Source of the DNA: Hymenobacter lapidarius
GTDB taxonomy: Bacteria; Bacteroidota; Bacteroidia; Cytophagales; Hymenobacteraceae
Length of the DNA: 64,000 nt
Direction of reading: 5' to 3'
Assembly: GCF_001816145.1 (NCBI RefSeq)
Contig: NZ_MDZB01000120.1
Coordinates: 94,121 to 158,120, forward strand
Position 1 is the stretch's first letter. Every line of letters begins with the position of its first letter. A program made the translations under genes and the position numbers. Of the stretch, positions 34,253 to 42,606 are shown in pieces. The notes below the pieces were generated by a model that was given only the letters and a program-made list of their open reading frames with translations, did no database searches and had not been told where the DNA came from.

Positions 34253-34938
34253 AGCTGGCGGCACTGCAGCACCAGGTTAGGGTCGGGGCAGAGCGCCGCC
34301 CATAGTTCCCGCTCCGAGGGCCGCGCCACTCCGGGGAAGTCACCAACTCGCCCGCCCATGTCGGCAATGAGCTGGAAATGCAGGTGCGGGGGCCAGTCGC
34401 CATTTTCCGGGTAGGGGCCCACGCTGGCAAAGGGCTGGCCTTTTTCCAGCTGCTGGCTCACGCGCAATAGCGCCCATTCCAGGCGGCTGAGGTGGCCGTA
34501 GAGGCTGTAGAAGGCGACGCCTTCCAGCTCGTGCTCCAGAATAACGGTGATGCCGTAGTCGCCGAAATCGGCATTGTCGGCCAGGCTGTGCACGCGGGCC
34601 GGCAGCGGCGCCAGCACCGGCGTGCCGGCCGGCAGCCACACGTCCACACCCAGGTGCAGGGACCGGGCTTCTTCTACCTGGCCGGGGCCAAAGTGCTGGC
34701 TGCGGCGGTAAATCACCCGGTTTTCGAGGTAGCCGCCCACGCCAATGCTTGCGCCCTGCGCGGCCAGCATGGCGTTCACAATCTGCTCAAAGGCGGGCGT
34801 GTCGCGCAGGTCGGCGTTGCAAACCAGGGGGTTGTTATCAGTTAAGTCGAGGCGGGTCACGGCCGGGCCATTGAGGTCGACGGGCAGTACGGGGCCGAAT
34901 TCGGCCTGGTGGCGGAGCAGGAGGGAAGCGAGCAACAA
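34249..34938 (-). CDS. M23-family peptidase
   Basis: Zinc metallopeptidase of the M23 (LytM) fold, 229 residues. The zinc-site His and Asp are in SLHLGVDVWLPAGTPVLAP. The second motif is HLHFQLI, with the conserved YGHLSRLEW between. No signal peptide is visible at the predicted start, so export is uncertain. The best available start is TTG at 34938; no ATG lies in frame before residue 57, and a stop sits about 13 codons further up. It may hydrolyse peptidoglycan cross-links or be a related cytosolic enzyme. It overlaps the end of the convergent permease gene by 4 bp. Confidence 0.82.
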   Translation of the reverse strand: MLLASLLLRHQAEFGPVLPVDLNGPAVTRLDLTDNNPLVCNADLRDTPAFEQIVNAMLAAQGASIGVGGYLENRVIYRRSQHFGPGQVEEARSLHLGVDVWLPAGTPVLAPLPARVHSLADNADFGDYGITVILEHELEGVAFYSLYGHLSRLEWALLRVSQQLEKGQPFASVGPYPENGDWPPHLHFQLIADMGGRVGDFPGVARPSERELWAALCPDPNLVLQCRQL

Positions 34939-35002
34939 GGATGGAAGGCGTAGGGGATGAAAATGGACAGCTCAGCGCTCAACAGTTTGCCGGGGAACCC
35001 TG

Positions 35003-35035
35003 TTGAATAGCAGCCGCGGCGGCAAGTTACCTTTG
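35003..35035 (+). promoter_or_regulatory. probable promoter of paaE
   Basis: TACCTTTG (35028-35035) is an exact -7 element, with a TTG at 35003 about 22 bp upstream, slightly longer than the usual spacing. The start codon is 117 bp further on, after a GCGCCG/GGCGC hairpin and a T-rich leader. Confidence 0.5.
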
Positions 35036-35151
35036 CGGACGAACTAGCGCCGTAGGCGGCGCCGGACTGCTTTTATTTTTAATCTTTTTTTAAGTTCAGG
35101 AGACGGCTGCACTGCGTATAACCGCAACCTCCCACCACCCCATTCCCCCGC

Positions 35152-36255
35152 ATGAGCTACCAAACGCTGACTGTTGTTGCGCTGACCCAGGAAACCGCCG
35201 ATTCTGTCACCATTCACCTTGAGCGGCCCGACCGCCAGCCCATCAGCAGCCGCCCCGGGCAGTTCCTGACCCTGATTCTACCCTGCGGGCCCGGCGGCAA
35301 AAAGGAGCGCCGCGCCTACTCGCTCAGCAGCACCCCGCACGAAGCCCCGCGCCTGTCGGTGACGGTGAAGCGCGTGCCCGGTGGCCTGGTTAGCAACTAT
35401 TTGCTTGATACCGTACAGGTTGGGCAGGCAATGGAAGTGATGGAGCCCTTGGGCAACTTCACCCTGAGCCCCAGCCCCAAAGCGGCCCGTTCGCTGGTGC
35501 TTATCGGCGCGGGTTCGGGCATTACCCCGCTCATGTCCATCCTCAAGGCCGTGGTGAAAACCGAGCCTAACAGCCACGTCCTGCTCATTTACGGCAACCG
35601 CAACGAGGAATCGGTGATTTTTCAGCGGCAGCTCGCCGACCTGGAAGCCAGCACCAACGGCCGCCTGCAAGTGGAGCACGTGTACAGCCAGCCCCTGAAG
35701 CCCGCGGCGCCCCACCGCCACACCGGCCGCCTCAATCGCACCATGATGCTGCGCATTCTGGAGCAGCGCCACCAGTTTCCGGCCGAGCAAGCCGAGTACT
35801 TCATGTGCGGCCCTGAGGGCCTGATGATTGAGGCCCGCGCCGCCCTCGACCTGCTGAACGTGCCCGACGCCCGCATTCGCCGCGAGAGCTTTGTGGCCAG
35901 CGCCGACGTGGCCGAAGCCGCCACCGCCCAGCCCAACGGCCACGGCGACGTGACGGATAACCCTGCCGACAACACCAAAACCACCCGCACGGTCACCATT
36001 CAGTACGAAGGCAGCGAATACCTCATTGAGGTGCCCGCCGGCAAAACCATCCTCGAAGTTGCCCTCGACCAAGACATCGACCTGCCCTATTCCTGCCAGG
36101 CCGGCCTTTGTACCGCCTGCCGCGGCAAGTGCTTGAGCGGCAAAGTGCACCTGGACGAGCGTGAAGGCCTGTCTGACTCCGAAATGAAGCAGGGCTACAT
36201 CCTCACCTGCGTGGGCCATCCCATGACGGACGACGTAGTAATTGAAATTGGGTAA
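35152..36255 (+). CDS. paaE: 1,2-phenylacetyl-CoA epoxidase reductase subunit PaaE
   Basis: Flavin and iron-sulfur reductase of 367 residues that passes electrons from NADPH to the diiron PaaA subunit. The FAD-binding domain is N-terminal (RAYSLSSTPHE, SVTVKRVPGGLVSNYL), then the NAD(P) domain (VLIGAGSGITPLMSILKAV, YFMCGPEGLM). A plant-type [2Fe-2S] domain ends it (YSCQAGLCTACRGKC and a fourth Cys in ILTCVGHP). An acidic Asn/Asp-rich linker of about 25 residues precedes the ferredoxin part. Unlike the usual arrangement it is not with paaABCD, which lie about 3-7 kb away on the opposite strand. Its identity therefore rests on domain order and overall similarity. Confidence 0.88.
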   Translation: MSYQTLTVVALTQETADSVTIHLERPDRQPISSRPGQFLTLILPCGPGGKKERRAYSLSSTPHEAPRLSVTVKRVPGGLVSNYLLDTVQVGQAMEVMEPLGNFTLSPSPKAARSLVLIGAGSGITPLMSILKAVVKTEPNSHVLLIYGNRNEESVIFQRQLADLEASTNGRLQVEHVYSQPLKPAAPHRHTGRLNRTMMLRILEQRHQFPAEQAEYFMCGPEGLMIEARAALDLLNVPDARIRRESFVASADVAEAATAQPNGHGDVTDNPADNTKTTRTVTIQYEGSEYLIEVPAGKTILEVALDQDIDLPYSCQAGLCTACRGKCLSGKVHLDEREGLSDSEMKQGYILTCVGHPMTDDVVIEIG

Positions 36256-36263
36256 ATTTGGAG

Positions 36264-36288
36264 AGCCGAAGCCGGGGCGGCTTCGGCT
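36264..36288. terminator. hairpin after paaE
   Basis: A perfect 10 bp stem (AGCCGAAGCC / GGCTTCGGCT) with a 5-base loop starts 9 bp after the paaE stop. No T-run follows, so it may be a pause site, not a full terminator. Confidence 0.4.
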
Positions 36289-36381
36289 TCACGCCTGGCC
36301 GGCCCAGCGCTTGCTCCAACACGCCACGGCTGTATTTTAGGCAGTCGCTACTGAATTTCTTCTACTAGTATCTAGTATCCC

Positions 36382-38124
36382 ATGACGCTAATTGCTGAAC
36401 CCACCGCCGAGTCGGCCACCGACACCAGCCGGCCGCCGCGCTACTACCTACCCGAAGATTTTACGGTCACTGACTGGGCGGCCATCGAACCGTTTTTTCA
36501 GGAGCTGCAACACCGGGAGGTGTACACGGCTGCCGAGTTGGAGCGGTGGCTGCTCGACCGCTCGGAGCTGGAATCGGTGCTGAGCGAGGACCTGGCCTGG
36601 CGCTACATCCGCATGACGTGCGACACGCAGGACAACGGCCGGGTTGAGGCGTTCCAGTACTTCGTGAACGAAGTGGAGCCCCAGGTTGCGCCCTACGACC
36701 ACGCCCTGAACGAGAAAATGCTGGCCTCGCCGCACCTGTCCGGGTTGGATGAGGGCCGCTACGGCGTGTTCCTGCGGTCGGTACGCCGGGCCTCGGAAAT
36801 TTACCGGGTCGAGAACATTCCGCTTAAAACCGACATCAGCACCAAGCAGCAGCAGTACGCCGCCACGGTGGGCGCTATGAACGTCGTCCTCGACGGCCAG
36901 GAGCTGACCCTGCCCCAGGCCGCCGACCGCCTGAAAAATCCCGACCGGGCCGTGCGCGAAACCGCCTGGCGCGCCATTCAGGCCCGCCGCCTGCAGGACT
37001 CCAAGTCGCTCGATGTCCTGTTTACCGAGCTGGTGGGCCTGCGCCACCACGTGGCCCAAAACGCCGGCTTCTCCAATTTTCGGGATTACATGTTTGCCGC
37101 CCTCGGCCGATTCGACTACACCCCGCAGGACTGCTTCAATTTCCACCAGGCCATCCGCGAAACGGTGGTGCCCCTCATCGACGACTTCGACCTGGAGCGC
37201 CGGCAGGACCTGAGCCTGCCCGCCCTGCGCCCCTGGGACCTGGACGTGGACCCCAGCGGCCAGCCGCCCCTGCGGCCCTTTGGCACCGGCGAAGAGCTGC
37301 TGGAAAAAACCATCACCGTCTTCCAGAACCTGGATTCGTACCTGGGCGACTGCCTGCGCACCATGCGCCAGATGGGCCACCTCGACCTGGAAAGCCGCAA
37401 GGGCAAAGCCCCCGGCGGCTACAACTACCCCCTTGATGAGACGGGGGTGCCCTTTATCTTCATGAACGCCACCAGCAGCCTGCGCGACGTGGTAACTATG
37501 CTGCACGAAGGCGGCCACGCCGTGCACTCCTTCCTCACCCGCGGCCTGCCGCTGGGCGCCGACAAGCACCCGCCGTCCGAAGTAGCGGAGCTGGCCTCCA
37601 TGAGCATGGAGCTGATGAGCATGGACCAGTGGCACGTCTTCTTTCCCGATGCCAAAGACCTGCGCCGGGCCAAGAAAACCCACCTGGAAAGCGTGCTCGA
37701 AACCTTCCCCTGGGTGGCTACTATCGACAAGTTTCAGCACTGGGTGTACGAAAACCCCGGCCACACCGAGGCCGAGCGCCACGGCCGCTGGGCCGAGATT
37801 TTCGACGAATTCAACCAGCGCACCGTGGACTGGAACGGCCTGGAGGCGTTCAAGCCCTACCTCTGGCAGAAGCAGCTGCACCTCTACGAAGTGCCGTTCT
37901 ACTACATCGAGTACGCCATGGCCCAGCTCGGCGCCATTGCCGTGTGGCGCAACTTCCGCCAGAATCCCACCGAAGGCCTGGCTGCCTACAAGCGCGCCCT
38001 GGCCCTGGGCTACACCGCGCCCATCGGTCAGATTTACGCCGCCGCCGGTATTCGCTTCGATTTCAGCACCGATTACCTGCGCACTCTGGCCGACTTTATC
38101 CGCGAGGAGATGGCCGCGCTGTAA
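36382..38124 (+). CDS. M3-family oligoendopeptidase (PepF-like)
   Basis: Cytoplasmic zinc peptidase of 580 residues. The HEXXH motif is H375-E376-GG-H379 in TMLHEGGHAVHSF, with a third ligand likely in SEVAELASMSMEL downstream. The N-terminal half is helical. C-terminal features EVPFYYIEYAMAQLGAI and GYTAPIGQIYAAAGIRFDF are typical of the PepF/M3B clan. It would degrade short peptides. The start at 36382 follows a short repeated word (CTAGTATCTAGTATCC). A strong bidirectional terminator follows 20 bp after the stop codon. Confidence 0.93.
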   Translation: MTLIAEPTAESATDTSRPPRYYLPEDFTVTDWAAIEPFFQELQHREVYTAAELERWLLDRSELESVLSEDLAWRYIRMTCDTQDNGRVEAFQYFVNEVEPQVAPYDHALNEKMLASPHLSGLDEGRYGVFLRSVRRASEIYRVENIPLKTDISTKQQQYAATVGAMNVVLDGQELTLPQAADRLKNPDRAVRETAWRAIQARRLQDSKSLDVLFTELVGLRHHVAQNAGFSNFRDYMFAALGRFDYTPQDCFNFHQAIRETVVPLIDDFDLERRQDLSLPALRPWDLDVDPSGQPPLRPFGTGEELLEKTITVFQNLDSYLGDCLRTMRQMGHLDLESRKGKAPGGYNYPLDETGVPFIFMNATSSLRDVVTMLHEGGHAVHSFLTRGLPLGADKHPPSEVAELASMSMELMSMDQWHVFFPDAKDLRRAKKTHLESVLETFPWVATIDKFQHWVYENPGHTEAERHGRWAEIFDEFNQRTVDWNGLEAFKPYLWQKQLHLYEVPFYYIEYAMAQLGAIAVWRNFRQNPTEGLAAYKRALALGYTAPIGQIYAAAGIRFDFSTDYLRTLADFIREEMAAL

Positions 38125-38142
38125 TCGAGGCGCGTTGCTCAA

Positions 38143-38179
38143 AAAAAGCCCCAATGTATTCGTTACATTGGGGCTTTTT
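38143..38179. terminator. bidirectional terminator
   Basis: A 16 bp perfect stem (AAAAAGCCCCAATGTA / TACATTGGGGCTTTTT) has a 5-base loop. It serves the pepF-like gene and the decayed lipoprotein gene coming from the other side. Confidence 0.93.
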
Positions 38180-38203
38180 GTTGGAGCTTAAAAAACGAGA
38201 AGA

Positions 38204-38459
38204 CTACTGCCCGTCCTCCGATTTGGCTTCCAGGCAGGAAAGCGTCACGTGTTGAAACGTGGGGTCGTCGTTGGCAGTCATCTGCGCCAGTGTGAACAGT
38301 AGGACATATCAACGTCTTGCCGGGGCAGAAGCGCACCGTAGCTTTGGTGCCGCACGGTGCTGTCGGCTCCACGTCTTCCTCTGATGAGCAGCCCGTAAAG
38401 GCCAAGGCTACAAATAGCCCCAAAACGGCCCACGACGAGGTAATGAATGTGTGACGCAT
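38204..38459 (-). pseudogene. small lipoprotein gene, frame-disrupted
   Basis: The N-terminal part is clear: a signal peptide and lipobox (SSWAVLGLFVALAFTGCSS) followed by CGTKATVRFCPGKTLICP. In that frame the protein then drifts into a basic, unlikely tail. In the next frame the same strand reads LLFTLAQMTANDDPTFQHV, then TLSCLEAKSEDGQ and a TAG at 38204-38206, which looks like the genuine C-terminus. The change of frame falls at about 38300-38325. This suggests a frameshifting deletion in a two-disulfide lipoprotein of unknown function. The ATG at 38459 is the natural start. An intact relative would be needed to prove it. Confidence 0.55.
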
Positions 38460-38587
38460 ACAGATGAAGGGTTTTAAAAGGTTCTGTAAGCGGTTGACCG
38501 CTCCGGGCTTCACAAGGTTGCGCGGGACTCATTTCCCCGATTATCTTTTTTGGCAGTTCCTGAGCAGCGCTTTTTTACGACAACATA

Positions 38588-38621
38588 AAAAAGAGCCTGA
38601 CATGCGTGCCAGGCTCTTTTT
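38588..38621 (-). terminator. terminator after the 206-residue hypothetical gene
   Basis: A stem (AAAAAGAGCCTG / CAGGCTCTTTTT) with a 10-base loop lies 22 bp beyond the stop codon. A/T runs on both sides make it active on the minus strand. Confidence 0.85.
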
Positions 38622-38642
38622 CATAGAATAATCCGGACCAGA

Positions 38643-39263
38643 TTAGTTGGCGCCGATTGTGAACAAGGGCAGCTTTTTGAGGTCTGCATACTTACCGCCC
38701 AGGGACTGCAGCTCGGTTTGGTGGAGCTGGAGGTAGGTGTTGTACTGGCTGGCGGCGCGGTCGTACTGTAGGCGGAAGCCCACCACGCCCTCGTCAAGCT
38801 GCCGCAGGCCTTCCACGAAGTTGCGGGCGTTTTCGGTGGGGGCGTTGTCGTTGGGCGCGGCAACGGGGTACACGGCGCGCAGCAGCGAATCCTGGGCCGT
38901 GTCGTACTGGTCAATCAGGTCCGAGTTGGCCATGGTTTGCTGCGTGTAGCGGCGGGTTTTCAGGCGGGTGTTGGCACGTTCCAGCCCCTGGAGCTGCGCC
39001 GCGTTGATGCCCGGCTGGTTTTTGATTTCGCGTAGCAGCAGGCGGGTTACTGCTATTTTCTGGTCGTCGCTCTCGGTCATGTTGCGCCACTTTACGTCCA
39101 CGGAGTCGCGTAGCACATCAAACTGGGTTTTCACGGCAGCAGCCGAAGCCGGGTCGAGCACGGCCGTTTTGGTGGCGTCGCGCTTGCAGGAGGCCGCGCA
39201 GCCTCCAGTAATCATCAGGACAACAACCGCCGTTTTAACGGAGGAAATCATGGTCTTGGGCAT
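38643..39263 (-). CDS. hypothetical envelope protein, 206 aa
   Basis: This protein belongs to no family I recognise. A hydrophobic N-terminus (TAVVVLMITGGCAASC) carries a possible lipobox-like Cys, so it is probably a periplasmic lipoprotein. The remainder is predicted to be helical, with many Gln, Arg and Asp residues (QFDVLRDSVDVKWRNMTESDDQ, LRQLDEGVVGFRLQYDRAA). The last segment KKLPLFTIGAN recalls the end of LemA-like proteins, but length and other motifs do not match well enough to call it. An alternative start is the Met at 39251. It lies just downstream of the paa operon with its own terminator. Confidence 0.7.
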   Translation of the reverse strand: MPKTMISSVKTAVVVLMITGGCAASCKRDATKTAVLDPASAAAVKTQFDVLRDSVDVKWRNMTESDDQKIAVTRLLLREIKNQPGINAAQLQGLERANTRLKTRRYTQQTMANSDLIDQYDTAQDSLLRAVYPVAAPNDNAPTENARNFVEGLRQLDEGVVGFRLQYDRAASQYNTYLQLHQTELQSLGGKYADLKKLPLFTIGAN

Positions 39264-39301
39264 GTGGTAACAGGTAAATCAGGTAAAAATCAACGCCGAA
39301 G

Positions 39302-39817
39302 CTACACCGGCTTGAATTGCTCGAACAGCTGGCGGCAGTCATTACAATAGTGCACCGCCCGGCACAGCGTAGCCCCAAACGGCGTGCGCAGCTCCGTATT
39401 GTTGCCGTGGCAGTTCGGACACTCCGCATACTCCAGAAAGTCGAGGTCGAAAACCTGATTGCCGATGACCGGGGGCGGCGACAGTTTGTGCTGGCGCAGC
39501 GCCTGCCGGCCCGCTTCCGTGAGCATGTCCGAGGTCCAGGCTTCGCGCATGCTGATTTCTACTTCCACGGCCGGCACGCCGTGCGCCAGCAGCGCGCGCT
39601 CCACATCGCGCTTCATGTAGTCCATGGCCGGGCAGCCCGCAAACGTGGGGGTAAGGTGCACCGATACTTTGCCCGTCACGGCATCCACCTCCACGCCCCG
39701 CACCACGCCCAGGTCAATGAGCGAAATCGTGGGGATTTCCGGGTCTTTCACGGCCTGCAGCCACTCTAATATTTGGCTTTTACCTATTGGCTGGTGACTG
39801 TTAGCTTCTGTCAGCAT
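39302..39817 (-). CDS. paaD: phenylacetyl-CoA epoxidase assembly subunit PaaD
   Basis: Protein of 171 residues combining an N-terminal MIP18/DUF59 domain (ILEWLQAVKDPEIPTISLIDLGVV, TFAGCPAMDYM) with a C-terminal cysteine-rich zinc-ribbon-like end (ECPNCHGN ... LCRAVHYCNDCRQL). PaaD is the subunit required for cofactor or cluster maturation of the PaaABCE complex. It is the last gene of the tetR-paaA-paaB-paaC-paaD run, about 60 bp after paaC. The zinc-ribbon tail is well preserved. Confidence 0.94.
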   Translation of the reverse strand: MLTEANSHQPIGKSQILEWLQAVKDPEIPTISLIDLGVVRGVEVDAVTGKVSVHLTPTFAGCPAMDYMKRDVERALLAHGVPAVEVEISMREAWTSDMLTEAGRQALRQHKLSPPPVIGNQVFDLDFLEYAECPNCHGNNTELRTPFGATLCRAVHYCNDCRQLFEQFKPV

Positions 39818-39875
39818 AAGATATTGGTAGGGAAAAGATAACAGCTAGCCGCCATTAGCCAGCAGCTAAAAGCAC

Positions 39876-40625
39876 TTACCAGTCGGCCGTGGGGTCCAGC
39901 CGAAACACCTCGGCCATCTCGTCCAGCAGCGGCTGCAGGTGCTCGGTGTGCTGGCCGTAGCGGCCGCCCATTACCGGGGTCAGGGCCAGCACGTCGGGCA
40001 CTTCCAAGGCCGTTTGCGCCAGCACTTTGCTGATGCTTTCCAGCCAACGGCCCCGCAACTCGTCTTCGCCAACAAACAAACCCGAGCTGATAATTTCCGC
40101 TTCGGCGTCCGTTTTCTCAAAGATGCCCAGGGCATAGGGCAAGGTGAAGTCCAGGGACCGCTGCATGCGCTCAATGGCCTCATCCGTGGCCGTGCCGAGG
40201 CGCTTCATCCACGTGTTGGCGTGCAGCGCGTGGTACTTCAGCTCGCCGCGCAGCTTGCGGGCTACTTGGGCCAGGGGCTCGTAGCTGCTGGTGGCCAGCG
40301 CTTCAAACCGCAGCAGCTCGGCGTGGTCAAACAAGAAGTGACGGGTTAAGCTGAAATCGTATTCGCCGATGGGCAGCTCCACTAGCTGGCAGCAATGAAA
40401 CTGCGGCGCGTTGCGCGTAAAGGCCACCGTATCGGGCTCGGCTTCGCCCAAAGCACGCAGCAGCGAATACAGTTGCAGGCTGTGCCCCAGCTTGTCCTGG
40501 GCCATGCTCGAAAACGCAATATCTTCTTCCAGAATGGGCCCCAGGCCGTTCCATTCCGAATTGCGGTGGCCGAGAATAAGCTGGTCGTCGGCGAGACGGT
40601 ATAATAGGTCGAGCGTTGGGTTCAT
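39876..40625 (-). CDS. paaC: phenylacetyl-CoA epoxidase structural subunit PaaC
   Basis: Ferritin-like helical protein of 249 residues that supports PaaA in the epoxidase core. Family features are LADDQLILGHRNSEWNGLGP, ILEEDIAFSSMAQDKLGHS and RKLRGELKYHALHANTWMKRLG. As in other PaaC proteins the diiron ligand set is incomplete, so it is structural. It lies on the same strand as paaB (138 bp) and paaD (58 bp). The paaB-paaC gap has a small hairpin (CCTGTTT/AAACAGG) and short repeated words. Confidence 0.94.
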   Translation of the reverse strand: MNPTLDLLYRLADDQLILGHRNSEWNGLGPILEEDIAFSSMAQDKLGHSLQLYSLLRALGEAEPDTVAFTRNAPQFHCCQLVELPIGEYDFSLTRHFLFDHAELLRFEALATSSYEPLAQVARKLRGELKYHALHANTWMKRLGTATDEAIERMQRSLDFTLPYALGIFEKTDAEAEIISSGLFVGEDELRGRWLESISKVLAQTALEVPDVLALTPVMGGRYGQHTEHLQPLLDEMAEVFRLDPTADW

Positions 40626-40763
40626 GCGGGGTGCGGCGTTGGGGCCGCCAGCAAATAGTGGAGTAATTTCGGAGCCATTAACTTCTAGTTGTCAGCTCTT
40701 TTCGCTCACTAACAAATAGTTGCAATAAACGCATTGCCTGTTTAGTTTGAAACAGGTACTTAG

Positions 40764-41459
40764 TTAGTCGGCTTGCGAGGTGCCGGTTTCCGCCTTGAAC
40801 CGTTCAATCCGGTCCTGCACTTTATAGGAAATGGCGTCGCGGTACTTCTTGTCGGGCGTGGTAGTCCAGATGTCGCGGTCCTCGTCATCGGAGCGCAGGA
40901 AGTCGGCTGAGCGGGCGGCCCACACGTTCACCACCGGGCGCTGGTCGCCAAACACGGCTTTGGCTACCTGAAGCGCCTGGGCCGGCGAGTTGGCCCGCAC
41001 CTTGCCCACGTGCTGGTGCGCCTTGCCGCGCTTTTTGAGATGGAAAATGTCGTAGTCTTCCTCACCGGCCGCGTAGGCGGCTTCCTCCGCCGCCGTGTCA
41101 TCTCCGAAGCGCGGGTCGGCGGTGGCCGTAGCGGCGGCTTGCTGATTAGTTAGCAAGGGCAGGGAATCGTAAGCCCATTCCTGGTCGCCCACGTAGTCCG
41201 TCACGGTGATGGCGGCCGTGGGCACCACCCACAGCCCCGTGCAGGCGAAGCGCCGGCTATACTGCTCTTTTGCAAACAGGAAGGCCACGTCGGCCTCCGG
41301 GGCATGCACCGGACCCACGTACACAAAGGGCGCGCCTTCTTTCTTCTGGTGAAAGGCCTCGTAGGTACCAAACTGGTCCAGGGCGCCTTTGGCCGCGGCG
41401 GTGGCCGGAGCATCGGGCAGCCCCAGGCGGTTCATGCGCGGGTCGTGGGAATGTATCAT
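40764..41459 (-). CDS. paaB: phenylacetyl-CoA epoxidase subunit PaaB, two-domain form
   Basis: Protein of 231 residues, more than twice the length of the E. coli-type PaaB (about 95). It contains two PaaB-like units. Unit 1, at about 28-90, reads YEAFHQKKEGAPFVYVG ... EQYSRRFACTGLWVVPTAAI. Unit 2, at about 134-190, reads YDIFHLKKRGKAHQHVGKV ... VVNVWAARSADF. An acidic Ala-rich linker of about 40 residues separates them. The second unit keeps the KxHxHVG pattern and the first does not. The protein sits between paaA and paaC and has a helical C-terminal tail, so its role in the complex is secure, but the duplication changes the expected stoichiometry. Confidence 0.9.
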   Translation of the reverse strand: MIHSHDPRMNRLGLPDAPATAAAKGALDQFGTYEAFHQKKEGAPFVYVGPVHAPEADVAFLFAKEQYSRRFACTGLWVVPTAAITVTDYVGDQEWAYDSLPLLTNQQAAATATADPRFGDDTAAEEAAYAAGEEDYDIFHLKKRGKAHQHVGKVRANSPAQALQVAKAVFGDQRPVVNVWAARSADFLRSDDEDRDIWTTTPDKKYRDAISYKVQDRIERFKAETGTSQAD

Positions 41460-41465
41460 AAGAAG

Positions 41466-41543
41466 GGTTGAATGTTGAGGGGTAAGTGTTGAATTAAAAA
41501 TGTCGGATTCTTAATTCAACATTCAGCCCTCAACACTCAAAAC
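41466..41543. repeat. word-repeat hairpin between paaA and paaB
   Basis: Arms of about 32 bp (41466-41497 and 41511-41543) are made of GTTGAATGTTGAGGG and GTGTTGAATTAA words and their complements, with a few mismatches. The loop is short. It starts 7 bp after the first base of the paaB start codon and ends 5 bp before the paaA stop. Confidence 0.85.
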
Positions 41544-41547
41544 TTCC

Positions 41548-42540
41548 TTATGCCAGCGGGCGCACGTACTGCGTTTTAGGCGTGAGCAGGGCGCGGCGCA
41601 CCCAGGCGCCGTTCTCCTCGGCGGCGCGGCGCACGGCAATGCGCTCGGCATTGCAGGGGCCATCGCCATTAATCACGCGCTTGAAGTCTTCCCAGTCGGG
41701 CTCGGTGAATTCCCACTGGCCGGTTTCCTCGTTTTTGCGCAGGTTGGCGTCGGGCAGTGTCAGGCCGATTTCCCAGATTTTGGGCACGTACATGTCCAGG
41801 AACTGGTTGCGGCATTCGTCGTTGCTGGCCATTTTTACCTTCCAGCGCATCAGGATTTCGGTGTGCACGCTCATCTTATCTGACGGGCCGAAGAAGGTCA
41901 TGATGGCGGGCCACCAGCGGTTGAGGGCTTCCTGCATCATCTTGCGCTGAATGGGCGTGCCCGTGGCCAGGTGCACCACGGCGTCGTGCCCGTACTTCAG
42001 GTGGAAAGCTTCCTCGGCGCAAATCCGGTCGAGGGCGCGGCAGTAGGGGCCGTAGCTGCCCTTGGCGTTGGCCAGTTGGTTTACAATGGCCCCGGCGTCA
42101 ATCAGCCAGGAAATCACGTTCGAGTCGGCCCAGGTAGGGGTGGGGTAGTTGAATACGTTGGAGTACTTGCTCTTGCCGTTGATGAGGTCGGTGAGCATTT
42201 CTTCCCGGGTCTTGCCCAGCGTTTCGGCCGCCGAATACAGCAGCTGCGCGTGGCCCACTTCGTCCTGCACCTTGGCCATTTGGGCCATTTTGCGGCGGAA
42301 GCCGGGGGCGCGGGTAATCCAAGTGCCCTCGGGCAGCGAGCCGATGATTTCGGAGTGGGCGTGCTGCTCAATCATGCGGGTGAGCTGCTTGCGGTAGAGG
42401 GCCGGCATCCAGTCGCCGGGCTCAATCTTCTCGCCTCGGTTAATGCGGGCCTCAAACTCGGCCAACAGAATGGGGTCCTCGTTTTCCAGGCCGGTCAGGG
42501 CGGTGGTCGGCAAATCGTGGGTGCTGGCGGAACCGTACAT
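41548..42540 (-). CDS. paaA: phenylacetyl-CoA epoxidase catalytic subunit PaaA
   Basis: Diiron monooxygenase of 330 residues that forms the 1,2-epoxide of phenylacetyl-CoA, the entry step of aerobic phenylacetate degradation. Iron-ligand motifs are visible: [35 protein letters not shown]. Substrate and helical regions ([21 protein letters not shown]) are intact. It is the first structural gene after the TetR regulator, 66 bp apart, and is expected to be read from the TetR promoter. Downstream degradation genes (paaG, paaZ, paaJ) are not in this window. Confidence 0.97.
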   Translation of the reverse strand: MYGSASTHDLPTTALTGLENEDPILLAEFEARINRGEKIEPGDWMPALYRKQLTRMIEQHAHSEIIGSLPEGTWITRAPGFRRKMAQMAKVQDEVGHAQLLYSAAETLGKTREEMLTDLINGKSKYSNVFNYPTPTWADSNVISWLIDAGAIVNQLANAKGSYGPYCRALDRICAEEAFHLKYGHDAVVHLATGTPIQRKMMQEALNRWWPAIMTFFGPSDKMSVHTEILMRWKVKMASNDECRNQFLDMYVPKIWEIGLTLPDANLRKNEETGQWEFTEPDWEDFKRVINGDGPCNAERIAVRRAAEENGAWVRRALLTPKTQYVRPLA

Positions 42541-42606
42541 ATATCGAGTGCTTTTGAGTGAGGGTGGGACTGAATGAATGCGAAAGAGAGGAAAAAAACC
42601 CGGTAG

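Noticed and set aside
36448..38154. 568-codon open frame antisense to the PepF-like gene
   Set aside because: Composition (Gly, Val, His, Gln rich) and lack of motifs mark it as a shadow of the M3 peptidase gene.
38643..39263. LemA-family protein
   Set aside because: Only the C-terminal LPLF-like segment is reminiscent. The rest and the membrane anchor region do not match.
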